A stretch of 64,000 nt of DNA from assembly GCA_963765265.1 (NCBI GenBank), contig CAVXVN010000005.1, positions 248,001 to 312,000 on the forward strand, written 5' to 3'. The notes beneath the pieces were generated by a model. It did not search any database, was not told where the DNA came from, and saw nothing but the letters and a program-made list of their open reading frames with translations. This DNA comes from Bacillus_BD sp963765265. Its GTDB lineage: Bacteria > Bacillota > Bacilli > Bacillales > Cytobacillaceae. This document shows, piece by piece, positions 1 through 9,043 of this stretch. Numbering within the stretch: position 1 is the first letter of the stretch; each line of letters begins with the position of its first letter. Made by a program: the position numbers and the translations under genes.

Positions 1-375
1 GCTTTCCCTGGAAGTCAACTTGAGGAAAATAACGAAATACTCCGTCCTTACTCGGAGCAGATCATGGAGTATTTGGAGGGGGAGCGGAAGGATTTTACCC
101 TATCATTTGATTACAACGGGACAGCATTTCAACAAGCTGTTTGGAAGGCCCTTTGTGAGATTCCATACGGACAGACAAAGTCCTATTCCGATGTTGCAAA
201 TCATATCAATAAACCAGCAGCTGTTCGTGCAGTTGGAGCTGCCATTGGAAAGAATCCGATTCTAATTACGGTCCCTTGTCATCGTGTGCTCGGAAAGAAC
301 GGATCATTAACAGGATTTCGTGGGGGATTGGAAATGAAAAAACAACTTCTTGAATTGGAGCAAAAACGTCTTTAG
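1..375 (+). CDS. ogt: Methylated-DNA--protein-cysteine methyltransferase (5' end outside window)
   Basis: Suicide DNA-repair enzyme that moves the alkyl group from O6-alkylguanine in DNA to its own cysteine. The frame is open from base 1, so the start codon lies upstream of the window and only about the last 124 residues are present. Visible are the ATase DNA-binding helix region (GTAFQQAVWKALCEIPYG), the arginine-finger stretch (AAVRAVGAAIGKNP) and the active-site motif PCHRVL with its acceptor cysteine, followed by LTGFRGGLEMK. It could be Ogt or the methyltransferase half of an Ada-type protein; nothing in the visible part decides between them. A hairpin about 100 bases after the stop may terminate it. 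Confidence 0.88.
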   Translation, partial: AFPGSQLEENNEILRPYSEQIMEYLEGERKDFTLSFDYNGTAFQQAVWKALCEIPYGQTKSYSDVANHINKPAAVRAVGAAIGKNPILITVPCHRVLGKNGSLTGFRGGLEMKKQLLELEQKRL

Positions 376-474
376 CTAGCATAGGGGATGTTTGCCATGA
401 AAAAATGTTTAATCTAACTTTATTAGGATAAACAAGCTTTCATCATAATTCAATATGATAAGAATTTTTTGAGG

Positions 475-503
475 GTGAACAGTGCCTTTTTGACACTGTT
501 CAC
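475..503 (+). terminator. Perfect inverted repeat after the methyltransferase gene
   Basis: Two 10-base arms, GTGAACAGTG and CACTGTTCAC, with a 9-base T-rich loop. The T tract after the hairpin is short, so it is a weak Rho-independent terminator candidate between two converging genes. Confidence 0.4.
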
Positions 504-534
504 TTTCCTGCATCCAGCTCCAGCGTTTCAGTTC

Positions 535-948
535 TTATGATGCGATTTTAATGGCTCTTCCAAAAGGAACCTTTGGTAAATAATTATCAGGCACTAACCA
601 GAACATTTCGTAATCCACTTTTTCCATTTCCTCATAAAAGTATCCCGTTACATCGGTAATATAAAATAACGTATCAATCTTTTCATTTTGTGCCCATTCT
701 AAAACTAATGTATATGAGGCCTTTCCATGTGTTTGATATTTTATGGTATCAGCTTTGACTGGTGCAATGCTTCTAATCTTAAAATCCGCTTGGACAAGTA
801 ATGTATCGGGTTTAACAGTTTCAAATAGCTTTACAATATTATTGATGAGAATGGTCTGTACTTCTTTTGTTGAGGTATCAATCGCAAGAGCAATTTTTTT
901 ATCTTTTCGTGCTTGTATCATGGATAAAATAGTCTTTTGCCACTTCAT
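535..948 (-). CDS. Stand-alone VWA-like (DUF2201-type) domain protein
   Basis: Small soluble protein of 137 residues. The pattern resembles the C-terminal VWA-like half of DUF2201 proteins: a first strand with an IALAIDTS start in place of the usual DxSxS metal site, a central TLFYITDVTG strand corresponding to the 'TDG' strand, and a final PKVPFGRAIKI segment typical of that family's last strand. The MIDAS-like motif is degenerate (DTSTK), so metal binding is doubtful. It lacks the N-terminal metallopeptidase-like half usual in the family. A strong AGGAGG precedes the ATG. No operon partner is evident. The family assignment is by motif recall only and the function is unknown. Confidence 0.6.
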   Translation of the reverse strand: MKWQKTILSMIQARKDKKIALAIDTSTKEVQTILINNIVKLFETVKPDTLLVQADFKIRSIAPVKADTIKYQTHGKASYTLVLEWAQNEKIDTLFYITDVTGYFYEEMEKVDYEMFWLVPDNYLPKVPFGRAIKIAS

Positions 949-1237
949 TTAAATCATCCTCCTAATAAATAAGCAACAGTTCTTATTTTGCTTTTTAAAG
1001 GAAAAAATATAATGGTTTATTTTACAAATATACTCATTATGATCCAGTTTGTAGCTGTAATTCAAGCTTTGATGAATCTGTTTGACAAAAATAAGTTTAG
1101 ACTTTAAGTGTTCTGAACTTTAGAATGTTGTATAATAAAAGAAATGGGAAAATTCATATATGTTTGAATTTGTTCATTTCCTATTTTTAATATGGATAAA
1201 GTAGAACTTTTCATCTGAGAGGCGGTGAAAAAGAACA

Positions 1238-2650
1238 TTATTGTTTTTTTAGTGAAGATTGACTGGCTCTTTCTTTGAGTGTGTTCTTTACATTATGTAT
1301 ATCTGTTACATTCTTTGGGGCCATTAATAAATAACATAAAGCGGATGGGATAAGGAAAATTTGCAGAATCGACAAGGTAATCATATAGCTTTTTGGCTCT
1401 GGATAGCGCATGATAACAAGGCTTAGCAAAACACCCACTCCTATGTTACCAAAGGTTCTACCTAAACTATTACATAGGTTTGCGACACTGAATACGGTTC
1501 CTCGATGTTCTGGTAAATTTACATCGGTTATAAGTGCGAGCCAATTGGGAGTGTTTGCAGATTGGGAAGCAGAAGCCAAGATCGATAAAACAAATAATAA
1601 AATCATCCATGGATTCGTGAAAAGCTGCCTTACTAAATGAACTAAAATACTTAAAGCATCATGGCTATTTGGAAGTATTAGGCTATCCAAAGGCATAAAA
1701 AACATCAATATGTATAGTGGCATTGTAAGAAATACAAAGAAAGCTGTTAAATAGGCTCGACCTTTATAGGATTTCTTTTGAATTCTGTCACCAAGATGTC
1801 CAAAATACGCTGATGTCATCCCACCGATTTGAAAGATTGCGTAAAGGAAACCTGAGGTAATCATGGCTGTTTGCATACTGTATCCGTGTTGTTGTATTTT
1901 TAATATAAATAGAGTTGGAAGCCATATGAGGCTACCCGTTGAGATATTCATAAATAATGCTTGTAAAAATAGATACAGATTACTACCCTTTAACAGCACT
2001 GGTAATATTTGCCTCGTTTCGATAATATAGTTATACGAATCACCATTTTTAATGAGCCCTTTTAGTTCGGGATCTGATTGACCTCTGATTGGTTCATCAA
2101 CAAAAAGGTATAAAATGATGAGAATAAGACCTATAAAGCCGACTATTTCAAAAGGCCATCTCCAACTAGTGTTGGTTGCTGTTAATGATGCTAAGAGAGA
2201 GCCTGCGATTCCACCTAAGCCTTGGGCCATTCCCCAAAGACTTAGAATCAGACCGCGTTTTCCGTATGGGATATAATCAGTTAATACACTAAACCCAATG
2301 GAAGCAATACATCCTAAACCAATTCCAGTTAATAGTTGAAAGAATAATAGTTGTAAAAAACTTTGACTTATGGATGTCAGGAATACGGATAGGACCCAAA
2401 TGAACGTTCCAAGCATAATAAGCCTTTTACGTTGGAATTTTCCAGAGAGATAGCCCCAATAAACAGAAGAAACAGCCGTAACTAAAATAGTAACTGCTGA
2501 AATGATTCCTAATTTTGCTACTCCCACATTCAAGTCTTGTGCTATGTACTGAAATAGTGGTGGAAATAATCCGATAATGATATTATCGAATGCAGCAAGT
2601 GCAATAAATACCAATATCGTATAGATCATTTTTGTATTAGTCTTTTTCAA
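1238..2650 (-). CDS. MFS transporter, 12-TM permease
   Basis: Major facilitator superfamily permease of about 470 residues with roughly twelve hydrophobic segments. It carries the loop 2-3 signature in the form GYLSGKFQRKRL and the matching half-repeat GHLGDRIQKKS between TM8 and TM9. The substrate cannot be read; the overall pattern resembles multidrug or organic-solute MFS exporters. I place the start at a TTG codon because GGGGG sits ten bases upstream of it; an in-frame ATG 21 bases further upstream (2671) has no visible ribosome site. It is transcribed divergently from a glycosyltransferase gene about 100 bases away, so the two may share control and possibly handle one glycolipid or glycoside. 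Confidence 0.85.
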   Translation of the reverse strand: MKKTNTKMIYTILVFIALAAFDNIIIGLFPPLFQYIAQDLNVGVAKLGIISAVTILVTAVSSVYWGYLSGKFQRKRLIMLGTFIWVLSVFLTSISQSFLQLLFFQLLTGIGLGCIASIGFSVLTDYIPYGKRGLILSLWGMAQGLGGIAGSLLASLTATNTSWRWPFEIVGFIGLILIILYLFVDEPIRGQSDPELKGLIKNGDSYNYIIETRQILPVLLKGSNLYLFLQALFMNISTGSLIWLPTLFILKIQQHGYSMQTAMITSGFLYAIFQIGGMTSAYFGHLGDRIQKKSYKGRAYLTAFFVFLTMPLYILMFFMPLDSLILPNSHDALSILVHLVRQLFTNPWMILLFVLSILASASQSANTPNWLALITDVNLPEHRGTVFSVANLCNSLGRTFGNIGVGVLLSLVIMRYPEPKSYMITLSILQIFLIPSALCYLLMAPKNVTDIHNVKNTLKERASQSSLKKQ

Positions 2651-2754
2651 AAATATGAAACCCCCAATCATTTGGAAACCGTTTAAGATTTTGAGTTGTC
2701 ATTGTAATTCTATTATATATATTATATTATACGTCTTGCAGAAAGGGTTTATTT

Positions 2755-3894
2755 ATGAATAAAAATATTCTGATTATTTCTTCTGATAACACAGGGCATG
2801 GACATAAAAGTATTACAGAATCCTTATGTGAACAGATTAAAAAGGATCCTGACATAAACGTTCATGTAATAGATGGGTTTTCACTTGGTGGGTCTGCATT
2901 ATTAAATATTGGTAAGTTTTACGGACCCATAACGAGAAAATCAGAAAAATTATGGGAAATGGTATTTCAATTTTCATCTGACTATCCGGCATTTATTAAT
3001 ATTTCTATAGAAGCTCTCATAAAAAAAAATTTTCTCAGATTATTAGATGAAGTAAAACCAGACTTGATCTTATCTGTTCATCCTAATTTTAATGGTTCGA
3101 TTTTAAATATATTAGATAAGCAATCTATTAAAATACCTTTTATTACATTTATTGCAGATCTTGTAAACATTTCGTCACTTTGGGCGGATAATAGAGCAGA
3201 TTATATTATCTGCCCAACGATTGAAGCACGTGAAAAGTGTGTAGAATTTGGTGTACCGGCAGAGAATACGAAAGTAATAGGATTTCCAGTTCGATCGAGA
3301 TTTTTCAGAAATAGCACAAATAAAAAAGAAAGTTATAAAATGGGGACCCCTTTAAAATGCCTAATCATGAGTGGTGGTGAGGGCGTAGGTAATATGAAGG
3401 ATATTGCTGAGATTCTGTTGAATCATTTTGATTGCAAAGTAAAAATTGTTGCAGGAAGAAATGCAACGCTAAAGGAAGATTTGGAACAATCGCTCAAAAG
3501 TAAATATAGCGATAAAGTTGAAATCTACGGTTTTACTAAAAATATTCAGGATCTCATGTTCGATTCAGATATTGCATTTACAAGAGGTAGTCCCAATGTG
3601 ATGTTTGAAGCATTTTCTTCTAATACACCCATTATCATAACAGGTGCGTTACCTGGTCAAGAAAGGGACAATCCTGCCTTTGCTGAAAAATTAAATTTGG
3701 GTGTGATCTGTAAAGATAAAAACGAGATTCAACAGACCATTAACCAATTACTAGAAAATGATGCAGAAAAACTAAATGAGATCATCAACTCCCAAAGAAA
3801 ATATATTAAATCACAAGCAGCGGAAGAAATTATTCAGTTCATTTTAAAAGCAGAAGTGCAGTTAGAGTGGAAGCTTGAACATGTTGTTCTTTAA
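2755..3894 (+). CDS. MGDG-synthase/UgtP-like glycosyltransferase (GT28 type)
   Basis: Cytoplasmic, probably membrane-peripheral glycosyltransferase of 379 residues. The N-terminal lobe begins with ILIISSDNTGHGHKSI, the Gly/His-rich motif of MGDG-synthase-type enzymes, and has a DLILSVHPNFN strand like the acceptor lobe of UgtP. The C-terminal GT-B lobe carries GGEGVGNMKDI and the nucleotide-sugar binding stretch TRGSPNVMFEAF followed by PGQERDNP. By family such enzymes move a sugar from UDP-sugar to diacylglycerol or another lipid acceptor. It is not the canonical UgtP (the motifs are diverged), so a special glycolipid or an antibiotic-like acceptor is possible. It is divergent from an MFS permease and followed by a clear terminator. 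Confidence 0.75.
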   Translation: MNKNILIISSDNTGHGHKSITESLCEQIKKDPDINVHVIDGFSLGGSALLNIGKFYGPITRKSEKLWEMVFQFSSDYPAFINISIEALIKKNFLRLLDEVKPDLILSVHPNFNGSILNILDKQSIKIPFITFIADLVNISSLWADNRADYIICPTIEAREKCVEFGVPAENTKVIGFPVRSRFFRNSTNKKESYKMGTPLKCLIMSGGEGVGNMKDIAEILLNHFDCKVKIVAGRNATLKEDLEQSLKSKYSDKVEIYGFTKNIQDLMFDSDIAFTRGSPNVMFEAFSSNTPIIITGALPGQERDNPAFAEKLNLGVICKDKNEIQQTINQLLENDAEKLNEIINSQRKYIKSQAAEEIIQFILKAEVQLEWKLEHVVL

Positions 3895-3949
3895 TAACCG
3901 TTTAAATGATAAGTGTATAGTAACTGTAGAAAGAATTCTATTATCTATC

Positions 3950-3990
3950 AAAAACTCCCACAACGCAAATGGCGCTATGGGAGTTTTTAT
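3950..3990. terminator. Bidirectional Rho-independent terminator
   Basis: AAAACTCCCA and TGGGAGTTTT arms around a 17-base loop, followed by T residues and preceded by A residues. It separates the converging glycosyltransferase and nspC genes. Confidence 0.75.
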
Positions 3991-4008
3991 TAACTAGGTC
4001 ATGTTAAA

Positions 4009-5151
4009 TTATGATAATCGATTACTATAATCTTCAAAACCAAATTTTCTAATGACTTTTATTCCTTCTTCATCATTATATGATGCGATGGAAGGAAGAT
4101 TTACCCCATTAAACATATGGTTCTTTACCATTGTATAGTGGGCCATATCACAGAAAACAAGCTTGTCACCAGGTTTTAAAGGCTCCTTAACAGAATAGTC
4201 ACCAATGACATCTCCTGCAAGACAAGTCATTCCACCGAGTCTGTAGGTATGTGCGAACTCACCAGGCTTGCCTGCATCAATGATATTTGGTCGATAGGGC
4301 ATTTCAAGTACATCAGGCATATGACATGTTGCAGACGTATCAAGAATGGCAATTGGCATCCCGTTATCAACGATATCAAGTACTGTAGACACAAGATAGC
4401 CTGTATTCAAAGCAATGGCTTCACCAGGCTCTAAGTAAATATCCACTGAGTATTTATTTTTAAGATATAAAATGGTTTCGACTAAGGTTTCAATATCATA
4501 ATCAGGTCTTGTAATATGATGACCTCCACCTAAATTAAGCCATTTCATTTGTTTAATGTATTCTCCAAACTTTTCATCAATCACTTTAACCGTACGTGCA
4601 AGAGTATCTGAATTTTGCTCACACATCGTGTGAAAGTGCAGTCCATCAATTCCTTCAAGTTCTTCTGGTTTAAAATTAGCCAACGTAACCCCGAGTCTTG
4701 AATGTTGATAGCATGGATCGTAAAGTGGAGTTTCTATTTCGGAATATTCAGGATTGATACGAATCCCGCATTCGATATTTTTAGAACTTACATTCTTCAC
4801 TTTGTCTTTGAATTTTTTCCATTGTGGAAAAGAATTAAAAACAATATGATCAACGTAACTTAGTATTTCATCAATTTCTTCATCTGAATAAGCAGGTGCA
4901 TAAGCATGAACTTCTTTACCCATTTTTTCATACCCAAGTCTTGCTTCAAAGAGTGAACTTGAAGTGATACCCTTTAAATATTTACCGACTAAAGGAAAGA
5001 GGGAATGCATTGAAAAACCCTTTAAGGCAAGAAGAATGCTGCATCCTGTACGCTCTTGAACAGAATTTAAGAGTTCAAGGTTTTTAGTGAGTAGTCTTTC
5101 ATCCACAACATAACATGGTGATGGAAGTGCACTGAAGTCAATATTTTTCAT
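4009..5151 (-). CDS. nspC: Carboxy(nor)spermidine decarboxylase
   Basis: PLP-dependent fold-III decarboxylase that removes CO2 from carboxyspermidine (or carboxynorspermidine) to give the triamine, the last step of the aspartate-semialdehyde route. Visible are the PLP lysine strand (LLALKGFSMHSLFP), HFHTMCEQNSD, the glycine-rich phosphate site LNLGGGHHITRP, the LEPGEA strand and the DTSATCHMPDVLEMPYRP segment with the conserved cysteine. Length 380 residues is normal. I start it at ATG 5151, which has GAGG eight bases upstream; the TTG just before it is less likely. It follows the dehydrogenase gene with essentially no gap, so the two are co-transcribed. Confidence 0.9.
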   Translation of the reverse strand: MKNIDFSALPSPCYVVDERLLTKNLELLNSVQERTGCSILLALKGFSMHSLFPLVGKYLKGITSSSLFEARLGYEKMGKEVHAYAPAYSDEEIDEILSYVDHIVFNSFPQWKKFKDKVKNVSSKNIECGIRINPEYSEIETPLYDPCYQHSRLGVTLANFKPEELEGIDGLHFHTMCEQNSDTLARTVKVIDEKFGEYIKQMKWLNLGGGHHITRPDYDIETLVETILYLKNKYSVDIYLEPGEAIALNTGYLVSTVLDIVDNGMPIAILDTSATCHMPDVLEMPYRPNIIDAGKPGEFAHTYRLGGMTCLAGDVIGDYSVKEPLKPGDKLVFCDMAHYTMVKNHMFNGVNLPSIASYNDEEGIKVIRKFGFEDYSNRLS

Positions 5152-5154
5152 CAA

Positions 5155-6360
5155 TTATACCTCATCAAGTAGAGTAGGTGAAAAATTCTCTTGCCATGGT
5201 AGTCCATTTTCATTCAATGCTTCCATAAATGGATCTGGATCAAATTCTTCTACATTGTAAACACCAGGTTTTTTCCAAATGCCTTTCATTAGAAGCATAG
5301 CACCGATCATGGCAGGTACACCTGTTGTGTATGAAACAGCCTGTGATCCAACCTCTGCGTAGCATTTTTCGTGATCGCTTACATTGTATACATAATAAGT
5401 TTGTGGTTTTCCATCTTTTGTACCTTGAATAACGCAGCCAATATTTGTTTTCCCTTTTGTTCTAGGTCCTAATGAAGCAGGGTCTGGAAGAAGTTCTTTT
5501 AAGAATTGAAGAGGAATAATCTCTTTTCCTTCATAAATAATGGGCTCAATGGAAGTCATTCCAACATTTTCAAGTACTTTTAAATGAGTTAAGTATCTTT
5601 CTGAAAAAGACATCCAGAAGCGAATACGCTTAACACCTTTAATATTTTTAGACAAAGATTCTAATTCTTCATGATACATAAGGTAAATGTCAGTTGGACC
5701 AATTTCAGGAAGATTATATACTTTTTTAACTGAAAGTGGTTCTGTTTCAACCCAATCCCCATTTTCAAAGTAACGACCATTTGCAGTTACTTCACGAATA
5801 TTGATTTCAGGGTTGAAATTTGTGGCAAAAGGATAGCCATGGTCACCAGCATTAACATCGACGATATCAATGGTATGAATTTCATCAAAATAATGTTTTT
5901 GAGCATAAGCTGTAAAAACACTTGTAACACCAGGATCAAAGCCACTTCCAAGAATGGCTGTTAAACCAGCCTCTTCAAATTTTTCTTTGTATGCCCACTG
6001 CCATTTATATTCGAATTTCGCTGTATCAGGTGGCTCATAATTTGCTGTATCCACATAATGAACACCTGTAGCAAGGCAGGCATCCATAATGGTTAAATCC
6101 TGATAAGGTAGAGCTACGTTTATCACGACTTCTGGACCGAAGTTATTAATGAGATTAATAACCTCATCTGTGTTGTCCGCATCTACCTGGGCAGTAGATA
6201 TCTTTGTTTTACTACCAACTAATTTATTTTTAATCGCATCACACTTTTCGATCGTTCTGCTTGCAATACAAATTTCTTCAAAAACATCAGGATGTTGACA
6301 ACATTTTTGTACAACTACGCTAGAAACTCCTCCAGCACCAATAATTAACGCTTTACCCAA
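5155..6360 (-). CDS. Carboxyspermidine dehydrogenase (saccharopine-dehydrogenase family)
   Basis: NAD(P)H-dependent enzyme of the saccharopine dehydrogenase family, 401 residues. The N-terminal Rossmann fold shows IIGAGGVSSVVVQKC. Next to nspC its likely reaction is reductive condensation of aspartate semialdehyde with putrescine or diaminopropane to carboxy(nor)spermidine. Other visible family features are GFDPGVTSVF, DVNAGDHGYPFATNF and YTTGVPAMIGA near the C terminus. The start is TTG, with a GGGGG ribosome site nine bases upstream and no ATG alternative. It is the first gene of a two-gene operon. In lysine metabolism the family makes saccharopine, but the neighbour argues for polyamines. 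Confidence 0.86.
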   Translation of the reverse strand: MGKALIIGAGGVSSVVVQKCCQHPDVFEEICIASRTIEKCDAIKNKLVGSKTKISTAQVDADNTDEVINLINNFGPEVVINVALPYQDLTIMDACLATGVHYVDTANYEPPDTAKFEYKWQWAYKEKFEEAGLTAILGSGFDPGVTSVFTAYAQKHYFDEIHTIDIVDVNAGDHGYPFATNFNPEINIREVTANGRYFENGDWVETEPLSVKKVYNLPEIGPTDIYLMYHEELESLSKNIKGVKRIRFWMSFSERYLTHLKVLENVGMTSIEPIIYEGKEIIPLQFLKELLPDPASLGPRTKGKTNIGCVIQGTKDGKPQTYYVYNVSDHEKCYAEVGSQAVSYTTGVPAMIGAMLLMKGIWKKPGVYNVEEFDPDPFMEALNENGLPWQENFSPTLLDEV

Positions 6361-6541
6361 TATAAAAACCCCCTAATCTACATAAGATCCTAAATTTCAA
6401 TAAAACTGATTATACATAAATAACTATAAGCAATCAATAATAAAATAATAATGAAATTAAAATAACTTTTCGTTAAAAAAAGAGGATCAACAAAATTTAA
6501 TTTTCCCTTGATTCAGATATTTAATCATGTTTTTTAAAAAT

Positions 6542-6686
6542 GGACAGAAAAACTCCCACCTCAAGAGATTCAGAGTATACAATACAAAGAAGATAGGTGT
6601 GGGATCAACTGCCCAAATCTTGTTAAGGATTCTAGGGTGGAGGTCATAAGCCAAACAGCTATGGGAAAAGACACTTCCCATAGCTG
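6542..6686 (+). repeat. Hairpin element, copy A (IS200/IS605-type right end or omega-RNA remnant)
   Basis: First of three related elements (the others start at 23364 and 24178). It begins GGACAGAAAAACTCCCACC and TCAAGA, has a stem pairing CCCACCT with AGGTGTGGG and the tail ATCAACTGCCC, then a perfect 12-base stem CAGCTATGGGAA/TTCCCATAGCTG at 6656-6686. Shared pattern: G-GACA, ACTCC, TCAAGA, a variable loop, a GGAGAT-like return strand, then TG-CCC. The layout recalls the 3' ends of IS605-group elements that encode a TnpB guide RNA. No tnpA or tnpB is present. It occupies most of the 400-base gap between the polyamine and formate dehydrogenase genes. Confidence 0.45.
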
Positions 6687-6759
6687 CTGCTCGACTTAAG
6701 CTTGTCACCCTGGGAAAGCCGACTTACTTTCATGTAAGAGTCACAGTATTAAGAACCTT

Positions 6760-8828
6760 TTATTTGGATAATGGTGTTATTTTTACCGCACATGCTTTAA
6801 ATTCAGCCGTTCCAGAAATAGGATCATATTCATTTATGGTCAAGACATTTGTTGGAACTTCAATGAAGTGGAAGCTCATAAAGACTAGACCAGAGGGTAC
6901 TTGATCCGTTACTTTTGCTTTTACTTTTACCGTACCTCTTCTTGATGAAACTTCTACCAGATCGCCTGATTCAATTCCGAGTTTTAGGGCATCATCTGGG
7001 CTGATATCCGCTGTTTCTTCCGTTTGTCTTATTTTCACACCACTTGCATAGTGACGTGTTTGCGAATGTGTATTATAAGATTCAAGGCGTCGTCCTGTTG
7101 TTAGAGTAAATGGATACTCCTCATCAGGAAGTTCTACCGGTTCTGTATAAGTTACAGGGACGAATGAAGAAGGCTTAGCTACATTTTCTATTTCTTCATG
7201 AAACCGCGTATGGAGGATGAATGTTCCTGGATGTGATTCATCTGGACATGGGTATTGGAGACCATATTCCTTATCAAGTCTTTCATAAGAAATCCCACCA
7301 AATACTTCCCATGCAAGTGAACGCATTTCATCCCAAATTTCTTCGCTATTATTATAGCTCATAGGATAGCCAAGTTTCGTTGATAAATCACAAAGGATTT
7401 CCCAGTCTTCTTTTGTATTTGGATGAGGTTCAACTGCTTTGCGAACACGTTGAACTCGACGGTCGGTATTCGTAAAAGTGCCTTCTACCTGTCCCCATGA
7501 TCTTGCAGGAAGAACAACATCTGCTAATTCAGCTGTTTCTGTTAAGAAATAGGTCTTGAACAATTAAAAGATCAAGGTTCTCAAATAATTTTTTCGTGTG
7601 ATTCATATTAACATCTGCCATTATTGGATTTTCACCAATAACATATAGGGCTTTTACGTCGCCATTTTCCATTTTTTCAAACGTTCTTGTTTGTGTGTCA
7701 CCAGACATTGGATTGATTTTAACATTCCAAGCTTTTTCAAAACGGCCACGATATTCATCGTTTGTTAGGTTAACACCACCAGGCAATTGGTTTGGTAAAC
7801 ATCCCATATCACCTGCACCTTGAACATTATTTTGTCCGCGTAAGGGCATAATGCCGGATCCTTCTTTTCCAATATGTCCTGTTAATAAGGCGAGGTTTCC
7901 TACATCAAAGACATTGTTTACACCGCAATGATGTTCAGTAATTCCTAATGTATAAGCGATCATCGCTTTGTCTGCTGTTGCATATTCTCTGGCTGTGTCA
8001 ATAATATCCTGTGGTGACAATCCCGTAATGGATGCTGCGTATTCAGGTGTATATATTTTTACTTTTCTCTTTTAATTGATCAAATTCAGTTGTATGTTTC
8101 TCAATGAAGGTTGGATCATATAATTCCTCTTTAATAATAACGTGCATCAGAGCATTAATAAGTGCAATGTCTGAACCAACTTGAAGTGGCAAATGACGAT
8201 TTGCACTTTTTACCATATCGATTTTTCGAGGATCAATAACAGTGATTTTCAGCCCTGATTTTGCAGCTTTTTTCATGCGATTCGCAATAATTGGATGTGC
8301 TTCTGTTGTATTGGAACCCATTAATAAGAGAACTTCTGTTTTCTCAAACTCTTCGATTGAATTTGTTGGAGATCCACTACCAAATATAGCTGCCAGACCG
8401 GCAACACTTGGAGCGTGTCAGGTTCGGTTACAGCCATCGATATTATTACTTCCAATCGCTGCACGCATGAATTTCTGTGTGATATAGTTTACTTCATTCG
8501 AAGCTCGAGCAGGTGCAAAGGCAGTAATGGCTTCAGGGCCGAATGTTGTTTTGATATGGCTTAACTTTTCAGCAATAAAGTTATAAGCTTCTTCCCATGT
8601 AGTTTCCACAAGCTTTCCAGCTTTACGAATGAGAGGAGCCGTTAGACGACTTTCGGCATGAACAAAACCAAAACCAAAGCCACCTTTAATACAGGTTTGC
8701 CCTTTATTGACAGGTGCTTCCTTGTCCCCGCGGGATTTAACTATTTTATTATTTTCTACTTCTAGAATGAGTCCACAGCCTGTTCCACAATAACCGCAAA
8801 CAGTCTTAATCTTTTTTGTTTCTTCCAT
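6760..8828 (-). CDS. fdhF: Formate dehydrogenase, predicted selenoprotein (internal UGA; two frameshifts as assembled)
   Basis: Molybdopterin-dependent formate dehydrogenase catalytic subunit, about 688 residues when reconstructed. The N terminus carries the 4Fe-4S motif CGYCGTGCGL with a fourth cysteine in CIKGG. At codon 137 the frame meets TGA (8420-8418), and the same frame continues as HAPSVAGLAAIFG. E. coli FdhF has selenocysteine followed by HGPSVAGL here, so the TGA sits at the Mo/W ligand. Further on are DPRKIDMVKSANRHLP, RGQNNVQGAGDMG, the ADVVLPARSWGQVEG strand and the C-terminal MopB dinucleotide-binding domain (LTTGRRLESYNT). Two extra bases break it as assembled: in AAAA near 8070 and in TTAACAG near 7543. 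A strong AGGAGG precedes ATG. There are no electron-transfer partners nearby. Confidence 0.86.
8389..8420 (-). promoter_or_regulatory. UGA selenocysteine codon with SECIS-like hairpin
   Basis: Read on the minus strand, TGA at 8420-8418 is followed by 12 bases and then a perfect 6-base stem GTTGCC/GGCAGC (one G-U pair) closing the loop GGTCT at 8399-8395. In E. coli fdhF, as I recall it, the GGUCU loop recognised by SelB lies in the same codon register after UGA. The element is inside the coding frame, as bacterial SECIS elements are. Confidence 0.72.
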
Positions 8829-9043
8829 TATTAATCCTCCTCAGTAGTGATTCATTGGCTTTATTTCCCTGTTCCTATTATACAATACCTTGAAAATGTC
8901 GCGGTGATAGTTGTCACTTTAATCAAATCAATTTCTTTGCTTTGAAAAATTAAATAGTGATATCATTATTAGATAATAATGGGGATTTCAAGGGTAGAAG
9001 AAAGCGGGACTAACATACCCAAGTAAAAAGGAGTGAGAATGAT

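Noticed and set aside
6700..6757. A second group II intron domain V (AAAGCCG with a CTTAC/GTAAG hairpin) after element copy A
   Set aside because: The GTAC...GGTT strand of domain V is missing; the match is only six or seven bases.
8418..8420. The TGA in the formate dehydrogenase as an ordinary nonsense mutation or frameshift end
   Set aside because: The frame is unchanged across it, the position is the selenocysteine ligand, and a SECIS-like hairpin follows.
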